Positions 29,652 through 39,082 of a stretch of 64,000 bases of DNA are shown here, one piece after another. A program made the translations under genes and the position numbers. This DNA comes from Methylobacterium thuringiense (GTDB taxonomy: Bacteria > Pseudomonadota > Alphaproteobacteria > Rhizobiales > Beijerinckiaceae), in contig NZ_BPRA01000008.1 in NCBI RefSeq assembly GCF_022179645.1, positions 62,001 to 126,000 on the forward strand. Reading direction: 5' to 3'. Within the stretch, counting starts at the first letter, position 1. Each line of letters starts with the position of its first letter. The notes beneath the pieces are model-generated. The model saw only the letters and a program-made list of their open reading frames with translations, made no database searches and was not told where the DNA came from.

Positions 29652-29681
29652 CTTCGCTGTATCTGACAGGATATAGCGAAG
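29652..29681 (-). promoter_or_regulatory. Putative ModE operator (Mo-box) of the TonB receptor
   Basis: Arms CTTCGCTGTATC (29652-29663) and GATATAGCGAAG (29670-29681) form an inverted repeat with one mismatch and a 6-base spacer. On the minus strand its core reads CGCTATATC-N6-GATACAGCG, the same left arm and spacing as the site at 18219-18242. It lies 96-125 bp upstream of the receptor ATG, where it could overlap a promoter. Confidence 0.6.
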
Positions 29682-29796
29682 GGCGATGTCACCGGAACGC
29701 AACAGTCCTGCGAGGACGTTGATTTCGACAGAGTATCCGGCTGCGGCTCGCTAGAACGCGCCGTAGCCGTTATGAACTGAGAGTTGTAGCGAGCGC

Positions 29797-30087
29797 CTAT
29801 TTCGCGTCGCCCTGGGGCTTGATGATCGGCATGGAGCTGCCGGAATTGTCCGGCGGGATCGTCTTGATCTCGGGATCGACGCCGCCCGGCGGCTTGATGA
29901 CGCCGTCCGACTTCTCGAGCTTTTCGCTGAGCGTCGCGCCGCCGGCCGACCCGTCGGATTCGGGCCGGATCTTCTCGGGCACCTGCTGGCTCGGCGGCGG
30001 CAGCTTCGGGTCGGTGTCCTGCGCCAGCGCGCCGGCGGCCGTAGAGACGATCGTCGCGGCGAAGGCGATGGGTAGCAGTTTCGGCAT
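29797..30087 (-). CDS. Small exported hypothetical protein
   Basis: A 96-residue protein with a signal peptide (about 1-22, ending ALA) and a Pro/Lys/Glu-rich unstructured mature part (PPPSQQVPEKIRPESDG, GVIKPPGGVDPEIKTIPPDN). A GGGGGAA site precedes the ATG. It lies just upstream of the Mo-box and TonB receptor on the same strand; a link is possible but unproven. It partly resembles the small exported protein at 10445-10711 in its GVxKPPG motif. Confidence 0.65.
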   Translation of the reverse strand: MPKLLPIAFAATIVSTAAGALAQDTDPKLPPPSQQVPEKIRPESDGSAGGATLSEKLEKSDGVIKPPGGVDPEIKTIPPDNSGSSMPIIKPQGDAK

Positions 30088-30199
30088 GGTCGTTCCCCCA
30101 AATGGTCGCTGTTGCGGGGAGAACGGGCCGTGCGCGCCCTGCGTTCCGCACGGCGCATCGGGGCTTCGGCCGCGGGGCGGCGGGTGCTACGCTCGTGCG

Positions 30200-30415
30200 A
30201 TGCCCCGCTGGCTCGCCATCCTCGCCGCCGTCCCGCTGGCCCTGCTGCTGGTCGCGGCGGCGTTCACTGTGGACGATCTACCCGCCGCGGCGTTCGCGAA
30301 GCTGACGGACGGGGGTCTGTGGAGCGGGCTCGCGCTGTTCGTGGTGGTGGCGATCGTGCTGGCCGTGCGGCCCAGGCGGGATGATCAGTCCCGCGATTCC
30401 GCGAAGGTGAAGTAG
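30200..30415 (+). CDS. Small two-helix membrane protein
   Basis: A 71-residue protein with helices at about 5-23 (LAILAAVPLALLLVAAAF) and 42-57 (GLALFVVVAIVLAV), ending in a basic and polar tail (RPRRDDQSRDSAKVK). The 3' end overlaps the convergent aminotransferase gene by 31 bases. Family not recognised. Confidence 0.6.
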   Translation: MPRWLAILAAVPLALLLVAAAFTVDDLPAAAFAKLTDGGLWSGLALFVVVAIVLAVRPRRDDQSRDSAKVK

Positions 30416-31239
30416 AGCTCACGCAGGCGCCGGGCCACCGGACCGGGCCGGCCGTCGCCGAGAGCCTTGCCGTCCACCGAGACCACCGGCATCACGAAGG
30501 CCGAGGCGCTGGTGTAGAACGCCTCCGCGGCCCCGTGCAGCTCATCCACAGAGAACAGCCGCTCCTCCAGCCGCAGGCCGAACTCGGCCGCGAGCGCGAT
30601 CACGGCGCGGCGGGTGATGCCCGGCAGCAGCGCGTTCGAGAGCGGGCGGGTGACGATGGTGCCGTCCCGCGTGACGATGAAGGCGGTGGAGGACGAGCCC
30701 TCGGTGATCGCCCCGTCCTCAACCATGAAGGCCTCGGCCGCCCCGGCCTCCGCCGCCTGCTGCTTCGCCAGAACCTGCGCCAGCAGCGCCACCGACTTGA
30801 TGTCGCGCCGCTTCCAGCGAAGATCCTCGACGGTTACGACCGTGGCCCCACTCTCCGCCAGCGGATTCCTGGTGATGTTCTTCGCCTGCGTGAAGGCGAC
30901 GACGGTCGCGGGCGTGCTGGCCGCCGGAAACGAGAAATCCCGCTCGGCCACGCCGCGAGTGACCTGGAGGTAGACGAGGCCTTCCTGCAGCCCGTTGCGG
31001 GCGACGAGCTCGGTCTCGATCCGCTCCCACGCCTCGGCCGTGTGCGGGTTGGCGATGCCGATCTCGGTGAGGGAGCGCTCGAGCCGCGCCAGATGCCCGG
31101 CATTGTCGATCAGCCGTCCGCCCAGCACGGCCGCGACCTCGTAGATCCCGTCCGCGAAGAGAAAGCCGCGATCCATCACCGGCACGCGGGCCTGATCCAG
31201 CGGCAGGTACTCGCCGTTCACGTATGCGGTGCGGGACAT
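30385..31239 (-). CDS. dat: D-amino acid aminotransferase (class IV)
   Basis: A 284-residue PLP enzyme of fold type IV. The N-terminal YVNGEYLPLDQARVPVMDRGFLFADGIYE is characteristic of D-alanine transaminases. The PLP lysine is in RRDIKSVALL (about residue 147) and the phosphate-binding ITEGSSSTAFIV follows. It interconverts D-alanine and D-glutamate with their keto acids, feeding peptidoglycan. Branched-chain aminotransferase or ADC lyase are less likely from the N-terminal signature. Confidence 0.9.
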   Translation of the reverse strand: MSRTAYVNGEYLPLDQARVPVMDRGFLFADGIYEVAAVLGGRLIDNAGHLARLERSLTEIGIANPHTAEAWERIETELVARNGLQEGLVYLQVTRGVAERDFSFPAASTPATVVAFTQAKNITRNPLAESGATVVTVEDLRWKRRDIKSVALLAQVLAKQQAAEAGAAEAFMVEDGAITEGSSSTAFIVTRDGTIVTRPLSNALLPGITRRAVIALAAEFGLRLEERLFSVDELHGAAEAFYTSASAFVMPVVSVDGKALGDGRPGPVARRLRELYFTFAESRD

Positions 31240-31302
31240 GGCTTTTCGGACTCGCTCTCGTTCCTTGCGCGACAGTCTCGATGCACGTTTCGTGCGGATC
31301 CG

Positions 31303-31387
31303 CCGTCATTGCGAGGCGAAGCCGAAGCAATCCGGGCCGACGTCGCGGATGCTGCCCCGGATCGCTTCGCTGCGCGCGCGATGACGG
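31303..31387. repeat. Long intergenic inverted repeat
   Basis: CCGTCATTGCG at the left end is mirrored by CGATGACGG at the right, with inner arms GCGAAGCCGAAGCAATCCGG and CCGGATCGCTTCGC. This TCATTGCGA...GAAGCAATCC type is a widely dispersed intergenic element in Rhizobiales. It lies between dat and purB. A half copy is at 62577-62605. Confidence 0.7.
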
Positions 31388-31393
31388 CGCGGA

Positions 31394-32701
<1,308 letters not shown>

Positions 32702-32964
32702 GGGCGGTCTCGCGCGAGAGGTGTTTGCCCGGCGGTATAAGGGCGCAACCCGCCGCGCGCTACGTCCGGCGGCGGCAGGCTGCCCCTGCGCCACGGTCGC
32801 CGACGGGGGAGACTTTTTGGCGAGAACCGTCTCAAACCGTACGGAGCGCGAAGCTCCCCGGGGAATCAGGACCTATCCGGCCCAGGGCACGTTCCCGCTG
32901 GCAACGTGCAGGCCGATCCACGGCCGCGCATCTCCACCCCATTCCCATTCGGAAGGCAGACCCC

Positions 32965-33462
32965 ATGGCCAACAAGGAAAAGACCCTCGACGACGCCTTC
33001 TACGAGACCCTTAAGGACGTCTACTGGGCCGAGAAGCAGTCGGTGAAGGCGCTCAAGAAGTCCGCCAAGGCGGCCGAGCACGACGACCTGAAGCAGGCCT
33101 TCATCACGCATGGCGAGGAGAGCGCCGTGCAGGTCGAGCGCCTGCAGCAGGTGTTCGAGCTCATCGGCAAGACGGCGCGCTCGAAGACCTGCGAGGCGAT
33201 GCAGGGCATCACCTCCGAGATGGAAGAGGACCTGGAAGATTTCGGCGGCACTCCGGCCGGCGATTCGGTGCTGGCCGCCTGCGCCCAGGCCGTCGAGCAT
33301 TACGAGATCGCCCGCTACGGCACCCTGAAGACCTGGGCGACGCTGCTCGGCCACACCGATGCTGCCAAGCTTCTGGACGAGACCCTGCAGGAAGAGAAGA
33401 AGGCCGACGCGCTGCTGACGAAGATCGCGCAGAAGCTGAACGCGGCGGCGAAGGCCGCCTGA
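32965..33462 (+). CDS. yciF: DUF892 ferritin-like stress protein (YciF/YciE family)
   Basis: A 165-residue four-helix-bundle protein. It has the DUF892 pattern: LDDAFYETLKDVYWAEKQ at the start, FITHGEES, and EHYEIARYGTLKTWATLLG carrying ferritin-like Glu/His ligands. Homologues are induced by osmotic, oxidative or stationary-phase stress. An AAGGC site precedes the ATG at 32965. A perfect terminator follows. A decayed copy of its last 34 codons and terminator lies about 1 kb downstream. Confidence 0.92.
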   Translation: MANKEKTLDDAFYETLKDVYWAEKQSVKALKKSAKAAEHDDLKQAFITHGEESAVQVERLQQVFELIGKTARSKTCEAMQGITSEMEEDLEDFGGTPAGDSVLAACAQAVEHYEIARYGTLKTWATLLGHTDAAKLLDETLQEEKKADALLTKIAQKLNAAAKAA

Positions 33463-33494
33463 TCCGGCCGGCACATCGCCTGCCGTAATGCGAA

Positions 33495-33520
33495 GGGCGC
33501 CCTGTTCGGGGCGCCCTTTT
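33495..33520 (+). terminator. Rho-independent terminator of yciF
   Basis: GGGCGCCC is repeated inverted around a 6-base loop and runs into TTTT, 33 bp after the stop. Confidence 0.9.
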
Positions 33521-33531
33521 GTCTGTCCGGA

Positions 33532-34305
33532 CTATCGAGCCCGCGCCAAGATCCACGCCACCCCTTCCCGCAGGTCGGCGACGATGGCGGTCGGGGCGGG
33601 GTCGATGCGCTCCTCGTCTCCGGCCCTGTACTTTCCGGTGCGGACCAGGAGCCCGGCCATCCCGGCTTCCATGGCGCCGGCCACGTCGGATTCCACGTCG
33701 TCGCCGATCATCACGGTCTCGCCCGGCTCCGTGCCGAGCTGCGCCAGCGCGGCCGCGTAGAAGGCCGCCGCCGGCTTTCCGACGAGATGCGCTTCGCGAC
33801 GGCTGGCATATTCGAGGGCGGCGACGAAGGGTCCCGCATCGAGGCTGGGCAGGCCGTCCAAGTCCTTGAAGCTGCGGTTGCGCGCCAGGGCGATGAACGC
33901 AGCCCCGCTGTCGATCAGGCGGAAGGCCTCGTTGAGCGCCGCGAAGGTGAAGCCGGCGCCGGCATCGCCCACGACCACGGCGTCGAGCGCGCCGCCGGCC
34001 GAGACGCCGAGGTCTTCCAGAAGGGCGGGCTGCACGAGGAAACGCGGCGACAGGCCGCGCGCTCGGACGAGGTCCCGCACGGCGGTCGCCGGGGTGAACA
34101 CGTCCTCCGGCGCGGCCGCGATCCCGAGATCGCGCAGCAGGTCGACCAGGCTGCGCAGGGGCGCGGAGGTCGTGTTGGTGACGAAGCGCAGCGGCAACCC
34201 GGCCGCGCGCAGATCCGCGATGCTCGCGACGGCATCGCCGATCGCTGCCCCGCCGCTGAACACGACGCCGCTGAGGTCGAGGAGAACACCGGCCACCTTC
34301 GTCAT
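33532..34305 (-). CDS. HAD-IIA hydrolase (LHPP/HDHD2-like phosphatase)
   Basis: A 257-residue HAD phosphatase. Motif I is LLDLSGVVF; the usual second Asp is Ser, as in the phospholysine phosphohistidine pyrophosphatase subgroup. Motif II is RFVTNTTS, and the C-terminal GKPAAAFYAAAL and MIGDDVESDVAGA form motifs III and IV. It probably removes phosphate from small molecules; the substrate is unknown. It lies between intact yciF and the yciF remnant on the opposite strand. Confidence 0.88.
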   Translation of the reverse strand: MTKVAGVLLDLSGVVFSGGAAIGDAVASIADLRAAGLPLRFVTNTTSAPLRSLVDLLRDLGIAAAPEDVFTPATAVRDLVRARGLSPRFLVQPALLEDLGVSAGGALDAVVVGDAGAGFTFAALNEAFRLIDSGAAFIALARNRSFKDLDGLPSLDAGPFVAALEYASRREAHLVGKPAAAFYAAALAQLGTEPGETVMIGDDVESDVAGAMEAGMAGLLVRTGKYRAGDEERIDPAPTAIVADLREGVAWILARAR

Positions 34306-34413
34306 CGCGCTGCCGCTCCGCGTCGGGACGGAGCGAGCCTAGCGCAGATCGGGCGCGGGGAGGACAGCCGGCCTGCGGCTTCCATCCGAGCCCCTGTCCC
34401 CAGCTCCACGGGA

Positions 34414-34515
34414 GCGGCCAAGCTCGTCGACGACACCCTGCGGGCGGAGAAGAAGGCCGATGCGCTGCTAACGAAGATCACGCGGAAGCCGAACGCGGCG
34501 GCGAAGGCGGCCTGG
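34414..34515 (+). pseudogene. Decayed duplicate of the yciF 3' end
   Basis: These 102 bases align without gaps to 33361-33462, the end of yciF, with about 15 differences by hand count. The frame reads AKLVDDTLRAEKKADALLTK against AKLLDETLQEEKKADALLTK in the intact gene. The stop TGA has become TGG. No 5' part of the gene is present. A copy of the terminator follows. Confidence 0.85.
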
Positions 34516-34550
34516 TCCGGCCGATCGATCCTTCGCTCATCACTCGGAAA

Positions 34551-34575
34551 GGGCGCCCTCTCCGGGCGCCCTTTT
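34551..34575 (+). terminator. Duplicated terminator after the yciF remnant
   Basis: GGGCGCCC-TCTCC-GGGCGCCC type hairpin followed by TTTT, matching the terminator of intact yciF. It now faces the 3' end of the convergent reductase gene. Confidence 0.8.
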
Positions 34576-34592
34576 GCATGCCTGGAGCAGGC

Positions 34593-35654
34593 CTACGGGA
34601 TCAAACGATCCGCCCGGAGCCGCTCGAACAGAGAAACGAACGCCGCGTCGGTGGCCTCGTAGGCCGTAAACCCGAGGCGCCGGCTCTTCGACATGTCGGT
34701 GACGACCTCGATGGGCCGGCCGAGATCGGCGTCGGTGTGCCAGGGCGAGGCGAGGCGCGCGAGGTCCGGCTCCACCAGCCCGTACCGGGCCGCGATGGCG
34801 CGCCAGGGTCCGGCGTCCTCCGCCATCTGCGTCTCCAGCGGCATCACGGTGCCGTCGAACAGCGCGGGCTCGATGCCGAACCAGTCCGCGATCCGACCCC
34901 ACATCCACTTCCAGCGAAACACGTCGCCGTTGACGATGTTGAAGGCCTCGTCGGCCGCTTCCGGGGTCTCGGCCGCCCACAGGAGCTGCCGCGCGAGGAT
35001 GCGCGCATCGGTCATGTCGGTGAGACCGTCCCACTGGGCCTGGGAGCCGGGGAAGCGAAACGGCCGGCCGGTCTCGCGACAGAGTACGGCGTAGGCGGCG
35101 AGCGTCGTGCCCATGTTCATGGCGTTGCCGACCGCTTTTCCGATGATCGTGTGCGGCCGGTGCACGCTCCAGGTGAAGCCGTCGCGCGCGGCGGCCGCGA
35201 ACACTTCGTCTTCCTGGGCGTAGTAGAAATTCGCCACGTCGAGGCGGCCCTGCTCCTCACGGAACGGCGTCTGCGGCAGGGTCCCGTGGCCGTAGGCTTC
35301 GAACGGCCCGAGATAATGCTTGAGGCCGGTGACGAGCCCGACATGTCGCAGCGACTTCGCCGGCCGCACAGCGTCGAGGACGTTGCGCACCATCGCCCCG
35401 TTCACGCGGATGTTTTCTGCTTCGGTCTCCTGACGCGACCAGGTCGCGATGAAGAGATGGCTCGACCGGGCACCGTCGAGCGCGGCGGCGAGCCCGGCGG
35501 GATCCTGAAGATCGGCCGCCACCGGCCTGACGCCTGACTGCTGCGTCGGCCGGCGTGCGAGGCCCGTGACCGTCCAGCCCCGTTCGACGAGCAGCGTCGC
35601 CAGCGCGCTGCCGACGATCCCGCTCGCGCCGACGATGAGTGCCGTGTTGGTCAT
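34593..35654 (-). CDS. SDR-family NAD(P) reductase, PRISE (progesterone 5-beta-reductase-like) type
   Basis: A 353-residue extended SDR protein. The nucleotide-binding motif is GASGIVGSAL at the N-terminus. Instead of the classical YxxxK it has NFYYAQED, the hallmark of PRISE enone 1,4-reductases. HRPHTIIGKAVGNAMNMG and FNIVNGDVFRWKWMW also fit that family. It probably reduces an alpha,beta-unsaturated carbonyl compound with NADPH; the natural substrate is unknown. Confidence 0.88.
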   Translation of the reverse strand: MTNTALIVGASGIVGSALATLLVERGWTVTGLARRPTQQSGVRPVAADLQDPAGLAAALDGARSSHLFIATWSRQETEAENIRVNGAMVRNVLDAVRPAKSLRHVGLVTGLKHYLGPFEAYGHGTLPQTPFREEQGRLDVANFYYAQEDEVFAAAARDGFTWSVHRPHTIIGKAVGNAMNMGTTLAAYAVLCRETGRPFRFPGSQAQWDGLTDMTDARILARQLLWAAETPEAADEAFNIVNGDVFRWKWMWGRIADWFGIEPALFDGTVMPLETQMAEDAGPWRAIAARYGLVEPDLARLASPWHTDADLGRPIEVVTDMSKSRRLGFTAYEATDAAFVSLFERLRADRLIP

Positions 35655-35816
35655 GTCGAAAATCCCTGTTCTCGCCGGGACCTAAGCAACGGGCGCAACG
35701 GCAACCAGACGCATGCCCGCGACCGCTGGGGTGACCGGCGGTGCGGGTCTGCGGCAGACAACGCGGGCAAACACCCCATATCCGGGTGACGCGCACGGCT
35801 CGCCCACGAGACCCCC

Positions 35817-36374
35817 ATGAACGACACCGCCCTCGAACGCCCTTTCATCCCCCTCGCCATCGCCGTGCTGACGGTCTCCGACACGCGTACGACCGAGGAC
35901 GACCGCTCCGGGGACACCCTGGTCGGGCGGCTCGAAACGGACGGGCACCGGCTCGCGGCCCGCGCCATCGTGCCGGACGAGGTCCCGGCGATCCGCCTGC
36001 AGGTCGAGGCCTGGACGCGCGATCCCGACATCGACGTGATCCTCACCACAGGCGGCACCGGCTTCACCGGCCGGGACGTCACGCCCGAGGCGATCGAGCC
36101 CCTGTTCGAGAAGCGGATGGACGGGTTTTCGGCGATCTTCCACAGGATCAGCTACGAGAAGATCGGCACCTCGACGCTGCAGTCGCGGGCGACGGCGGGG
36201 GTGATCCGGGCGACCTACGTCTTCGTGCTGCCCGGCTCGCCCGGCGCCTGCAAGGATGCCTGGGACGGCATCCTCTCGGCGCAGCTCGATTACCGCCACC
36301 GTCCCTGCAACTTCGTCGAGATCCTGCCGCGCCTCGACGAACACTTGCGGCGCGGGGGGACGATCAGCGTGTGA
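35817..36374 (+). CDS. moaB: Molybdenum cofactor biosynthesis protein MoaB
   Basis: A 185-residue MoCF-fold protein with the molybdopterin-binding signature TTGGTGFTGRDVTPEA (about residues 77-92) and a LPGSPGACKDAWD segment near the end. MoaB/Mog enzymes adenylate molybdopterin before molybdate insertion. It is monocistronic, divergent from the PRISE gene, and followed by a palindromic repeat. Confidence 0.93.
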   Translation: MNDTALERPFIPLAIAVLTVSDTRTTEDDRSGDTLVGRLETDGHRLAARAIVPDEVPAIRLQVEAWTRDPDIDVILTTGGTGFTGRDVTPEAIEPLFEKRMDGFSAIFHRISYEKIGTSTLQSRATAGVIRATYVFVLPGSPGACKDAWDGILSAQLDYRHRPCNFVEILPRLDEHLRRGGTISV

Positions 36375-36408
36375 TACCGTTGCCGGTCGATTGAAGCGTT
36401 CGCCGTGC

Positions 36409-36545
36409 GTCTCCTCGCCTCCTGGGCGAGGGGGACCGCGCGCAGCGCGGTGGAGTGGGCAGCACCGGGCCTGTGCCGGCAACGCCGAGCGCCCTCCGTC
36501 CGCTTCGCGGCCACCTCCCCCAGAGGGAGAGGAGGGACCTGCTGC
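36409..36545. repeat. Intergenic CT/GA-rich palindromic repeat
   Basis: The segment contains CTCCTCGCCTCC...GGGCGAGGGGG, a CCGCGCGCAGCGCGG hairpin, and CCTCCCCCAGAGGGAGAGG near the end. It belongs to the same general type of CCCTCTCCC-bearing intergenic element as the one at 49638-49772. Confidence 0.55.
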
Positions 36546-36696
36546 ATACCGGTCGTCTCCGTCTCTGCGCGCGCAGTGAAGCGGTGACGGGAGAAGCATC
36601 CGTCCCGTGAAACCCGTGTTCGAGGAACCTCGGCCGCATCATTCTGTTGTCAAAGGGCAACAACGTTTGCCTCGATCACTTTCAGGGAGTGAAACC

Positions 36697-36894
36697 ATGA
36701 AATTCGGCATCGCCCTCGCCGCCGCAATCGCCTTCGGCACCCTCGGCATGGGCCTCACGGGCGCCTCCGCCGCCGGCAAGAGCGCCATGGAGACGGGCTC
36801 GAACGCGACCGACACCAAGGGCGGCAGCATGTCCGGCGGCAAGATGTCGGGCGGAAAGATGCAGCAGAAGTCGATGAAGAAGAAGAAGATGTGA
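36697..36894 (+). CDS. Small exported Met/Lys-rich (MXKDX-like) repeat protein
   Basis: A 65-residue protein with a signal peptide (about 1-25, ending ASA). The mature part ends in short Met/Gly/Lys repeats (MSGGKMSGGKMQQKSMKKKKM). It resembles pentapeptide MXKDX-type small exported proteins of unknown role, perhaps metal-binding through methionines. Start at 36697; a strong terminator follows. Confidence 0.75.
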   Translation: MKFGIALAAAIAFGTLGMGLTGASAAGKSAMETGSNATDTKGGSMSGGKMSGGKMQQKSMKKKKM

Positions 36895-36914
36895 GCCTGA
36901 GCGCTCGCTCGGCA

Positions 36915-36937
36915 GGGCGCCTTCGGGCGCCCTTTTT
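36915..36937 (+). terminator. Rho-independent terminator with UUCG loop
   Basis: GGGCGCC and GGCGCCC enclose a TTCG tetraloop and run into TTTTT, 18 bp after the stop of the Met/Lys-rich protein. Confidence 0.92.
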
Positions 36938-36983
36938 CGTTCGGCCCTCCTATCCACGACGTCCCCGACAAGGCGCCGCCTTC

Positions 36984-37403
36984 ATGGTGTTCCGAACGGT
37001 TCTTCCCGGCCTCGCGCTGCTCGCCCTCGCCGGCGCCCCGCACGGGGCCGATGCCCGGCCGCAACCCGGCCCGGCGGAGCAGCGGCAGGAGCCCCGCCCT
37101 CCAAAACTCACGCCGAACCGCTGGGTCGCGACGGTGGTCACCCGGATCACGCAGGCCGGCGAGACGGCCGAGGCCGACGCGCCCGGCGGCAGCGTGACGA
37201 TCCGCATTCGCATCGGTGCCGACGGCACCCTGGAGGGCGCCGCGATCGAGGAGAGTTCGGGCGTGCCCGCCCTCGACGACCGCGCCCTCCGGGCCGCGAA
37301 GGCTGCATCCCCCTTCGCGCCGCCGCCCGACAAGCTGCTGACGCTGGAGGGTTTCACGGAGTTGAGCTTTGCGGTGGAGTTCGCGAAATCCGCCGGCCGG
37401 TAG
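36984..37403 (+). CDS. TonB C-terminal-domain protein
   Basis: A 139-residue exported protein with a signal peptide (about 1-24) and a TonB_C-like fold: WVATVVTRI, VTIRIRIGADGTLEGAAIEESSGVPALD, and AASPFAPPPD. It lacks the N-terminal transmembrane anchor and long Pro-rich spacer of true TonB, so it is a stand-alone TonB-type periplasmic domain. Convergent with the DCC gene. Confidence 0.85.
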   Translation: MVFRTVLPGLALLALAGAPHGADARPQPGPAEQRQEPRPPKLTPNRWVATVVTRITQAGETAEADAPGGSVTIRIRIGADGTLEGAAIEESSGVPALDDRALRAAKAASPFAPPPDKLLTLEGFTELSFAVEFAKSAGR

Positions 37404-37420
37404 GCATCACCCGGATGGCG

Positions 37421-37873
37421 TCAGGCCAGGAACCGCGCCTCGGTCCCCGGCGGCGGGCGGAGGCAGGTGTCGCGGCCGCCCCAGATCCGATAACGGTTCT
37501 TCGCCACGCAATTGTAGGCGGCGTCGGCCCAGCGCGGCGGGACGAGGCGGGCCGCGCGGGCGGGCAGCGACCACGCCGGCCCAAGCCCGGCGAAGGTCGC
37601 CAGCACCGCATCGGCCTTCACCCGGCAGCGGCCATCGGTCAGCACGAGGAAGGTCTCGTCGGGCACGCGGCCGTAATGCCGGTAGAGCGCCGCACCGAGC
37701 GGCGCTTGCGCGGAGATGAAGCGGTGGCGCTCCGTCGTGCCGTCGATCGCGAGCAACAGACGCACGAAGGCCGAGCACATGCCGCAGACGCCGTCGAACA
37801 CCACCACGGGCAGGTCGTCCGGAAACGCCGGCACGGCCGGGTCGTCGCGGTAGGAATAGGGCGGGCGCTGCAT
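37421..37873 (-). CDS. DCC-family thiol-disulfide oxidoreductase-like protein (DUF393)
   Basis: A 150-residue protein whose motif VVVFDGVCGMCSAFVRLLLA gives the family its name (D-x-x-C-x-x-C). The C-terminal NCVAKNRYRIWGGRDTC is also conserved. A thioredoxin-like redox role is predicted but not established. The start at 37873 begins MQRPPYSYRDDP, a natural family N-terminus. Confidence 0.88.
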   Translation of the reverse strand: MQRPPYSYRDDPAVPAFPDDLPVVVFDGVCGMCSAFVRLLLAIDGTTERHRFISAQAPLGAALYRHYGRVPDETFLVLTDGRCRVKADAVLATFAGLGPAWSLPARAARLVPPRWADAAYNCVAKNRYRIWGGRDTCLRPPPGTEARFLA

Positions 37874-38029
37874 GCGGAACGGCCTCCGGCCGGCGCATGA
37901 TGCGGCCGGCGGCCTGCGCCTGTCCACGATGGGGCAGGGGTGCGGCATGCTGCGGCAGGGAGACTTTCGCCGGTCGGCCGGCGCCCGAGATCGTTCGCCT
38001 CTCCCTTAGAACGGATCGCGCCCAGAACC

Positions 38030-38317
38030 ATGAGCGACACGCCAGCCCCCGACCATGCCGCCCGCAGCCTCGCCGAACAGGTCTTTTCGGCCTACGCCCA
38101 GCAGGCGGAGGGACCGCTGCAGCCGCAGCACGAACAGGTTCTCGTCACCCGCCTCGCCGAGGCCGCCCGGCCGCGGATCGCCGACGGGGAGGGGGTGCTG
38201 GTGGCGGCCGTGAACGCGACGCTCGACGCCTTCGAGCAGGCGCAACCGGAAATCCGCGGGCCGCGGCTCGCCGGAGCCGACGCGGCGACGGGCGTGGTGC
38301 GGCTGGCGCTGGGTTGA
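38030..38317 (+). CDS. Conserved hypothetical protein
   Basis: A 95-residue acidic, mostly helical soluble protein (SLAEQVFSAYAQQAEGPLQ, then VLVAAVNATLDAFEQAQPE). No signal or membrane helix. I do not recognise the family. Start at the ATG 38030. Confidence 0.55.
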   Translation: MSDTPAPDHAARSLAEQVFSAYAQQAEGPLQPQHEQVLVTRLAEAARPRIADGEGVLVAAVNATLDAFEQAQPEIRGPRLAGADAATGVVRLALG

Positions 38318-38393
38318 GACCGGACGGCACGGCGGAAATCCTCCGCCGGACGCGTCGGCACTGTGACGGGGAGGACTGACCTCAGCCAAACCG

Positions 38394-38912
38394 TCAGGAG
38401 CGATCCAGCCCCGCCGACATTGCCCGCGGCCTCTGGCGCGGCGACAGACCCGATCCGGCGAGCAGGGTTTCGCGGCGCACGAGGTCGCCGGCCCGCGGGC
38501 TCCGGGCGCCGAACAGGCGCTCGATGTGGGCGGCGAGGCGGTCGCCGATTCCAGCATGGGGGCGGCGCAGGCGGGCGAGCGAGACCTCCGGGCGGGCCGT
38601 GCCGACGAAGCGGTCGACGCTGCGGATCCAGCCCTCGCGCGGCAGGTCGCCGGCCTCCAGGCAGAGCACCCAATCGTGCCGCGCCGCCCGCGCGCCGGCC
38701 CGCCACGGACCGGCCGCCCCGCTGCCGACGAGCGTGGCGCCGGAGGCGTCCGCGATCGTCTCCAGGGTGTCGCTCATGCGCTCCGACACGATCACCGCAT
38801 CGGCGACGAGCCCCGCCGCCACGCCCGCCACAAGGGCGCTCAGCGTGTCGGCCAGCCGCTCGATCGCCTCGGGATCGGCCGGCCGCGCCACATGGATCAG
38901 GGCCGAGATCAT
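38394..38912 (-). CDS. Glycosyltransferase-like (GT-A fold) protein
   Basis: A 172-residue protein beginning ISALIHVARPADPEAIERLADTLSALVAGVAAGLVADAVIV. It has the WVLCLEAGDLPREGW segment that resembles the DxD region of family-2 glycosyltransferases, and a C-terminal RRETLLAGSG. The short length suggests a minimal or inactive member. Donor and acceptor are unknown. Confidence 0.65.
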   Translation of the reverse strand: MISALIHVARPADPEAIERLADTLSALVAGVAAGLVADAVIVSERMSDTLETIADASGATLVGSGAAGPWRAGARAARHDWVLCLEAGDLPREGWIRSVDRFVGTARPEVSLARLRRPHAGIGDRLAAHIERLFGARSPRAGDLVRRETLLAGSGLSPRQRPRAMSAGLDRS

Positions 38913-39036
38913 CCCGCGCCCTTAACGGATTTTCGCAGGCCGCCAACCGGGAAGGCCGGGCTGCGCACCGCCCCGGGGCCGGTTTTCCGGGCAAACGCCG
39001 CGGATGCACGAAATATGTGCATCGACCGCGCGTGAT

Positions 39037-39051
39037 GTTCACTTTATGTTC
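39037..39051 (+). promoter_or_regulatory. Putative LexA (SOS) box
   Basis: GTTC-ACTTTAT-GTTC matches exactly the alphaproteobacterial LexA consensus GTTC-N7-GTTC. It lies 32 bp upstream of the radical SAM gene start. Confidence 0.6.
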
Positions 39052-39082
39052 CAGGGCTTCCAGCATTGCGAGCCCGGTCGCC

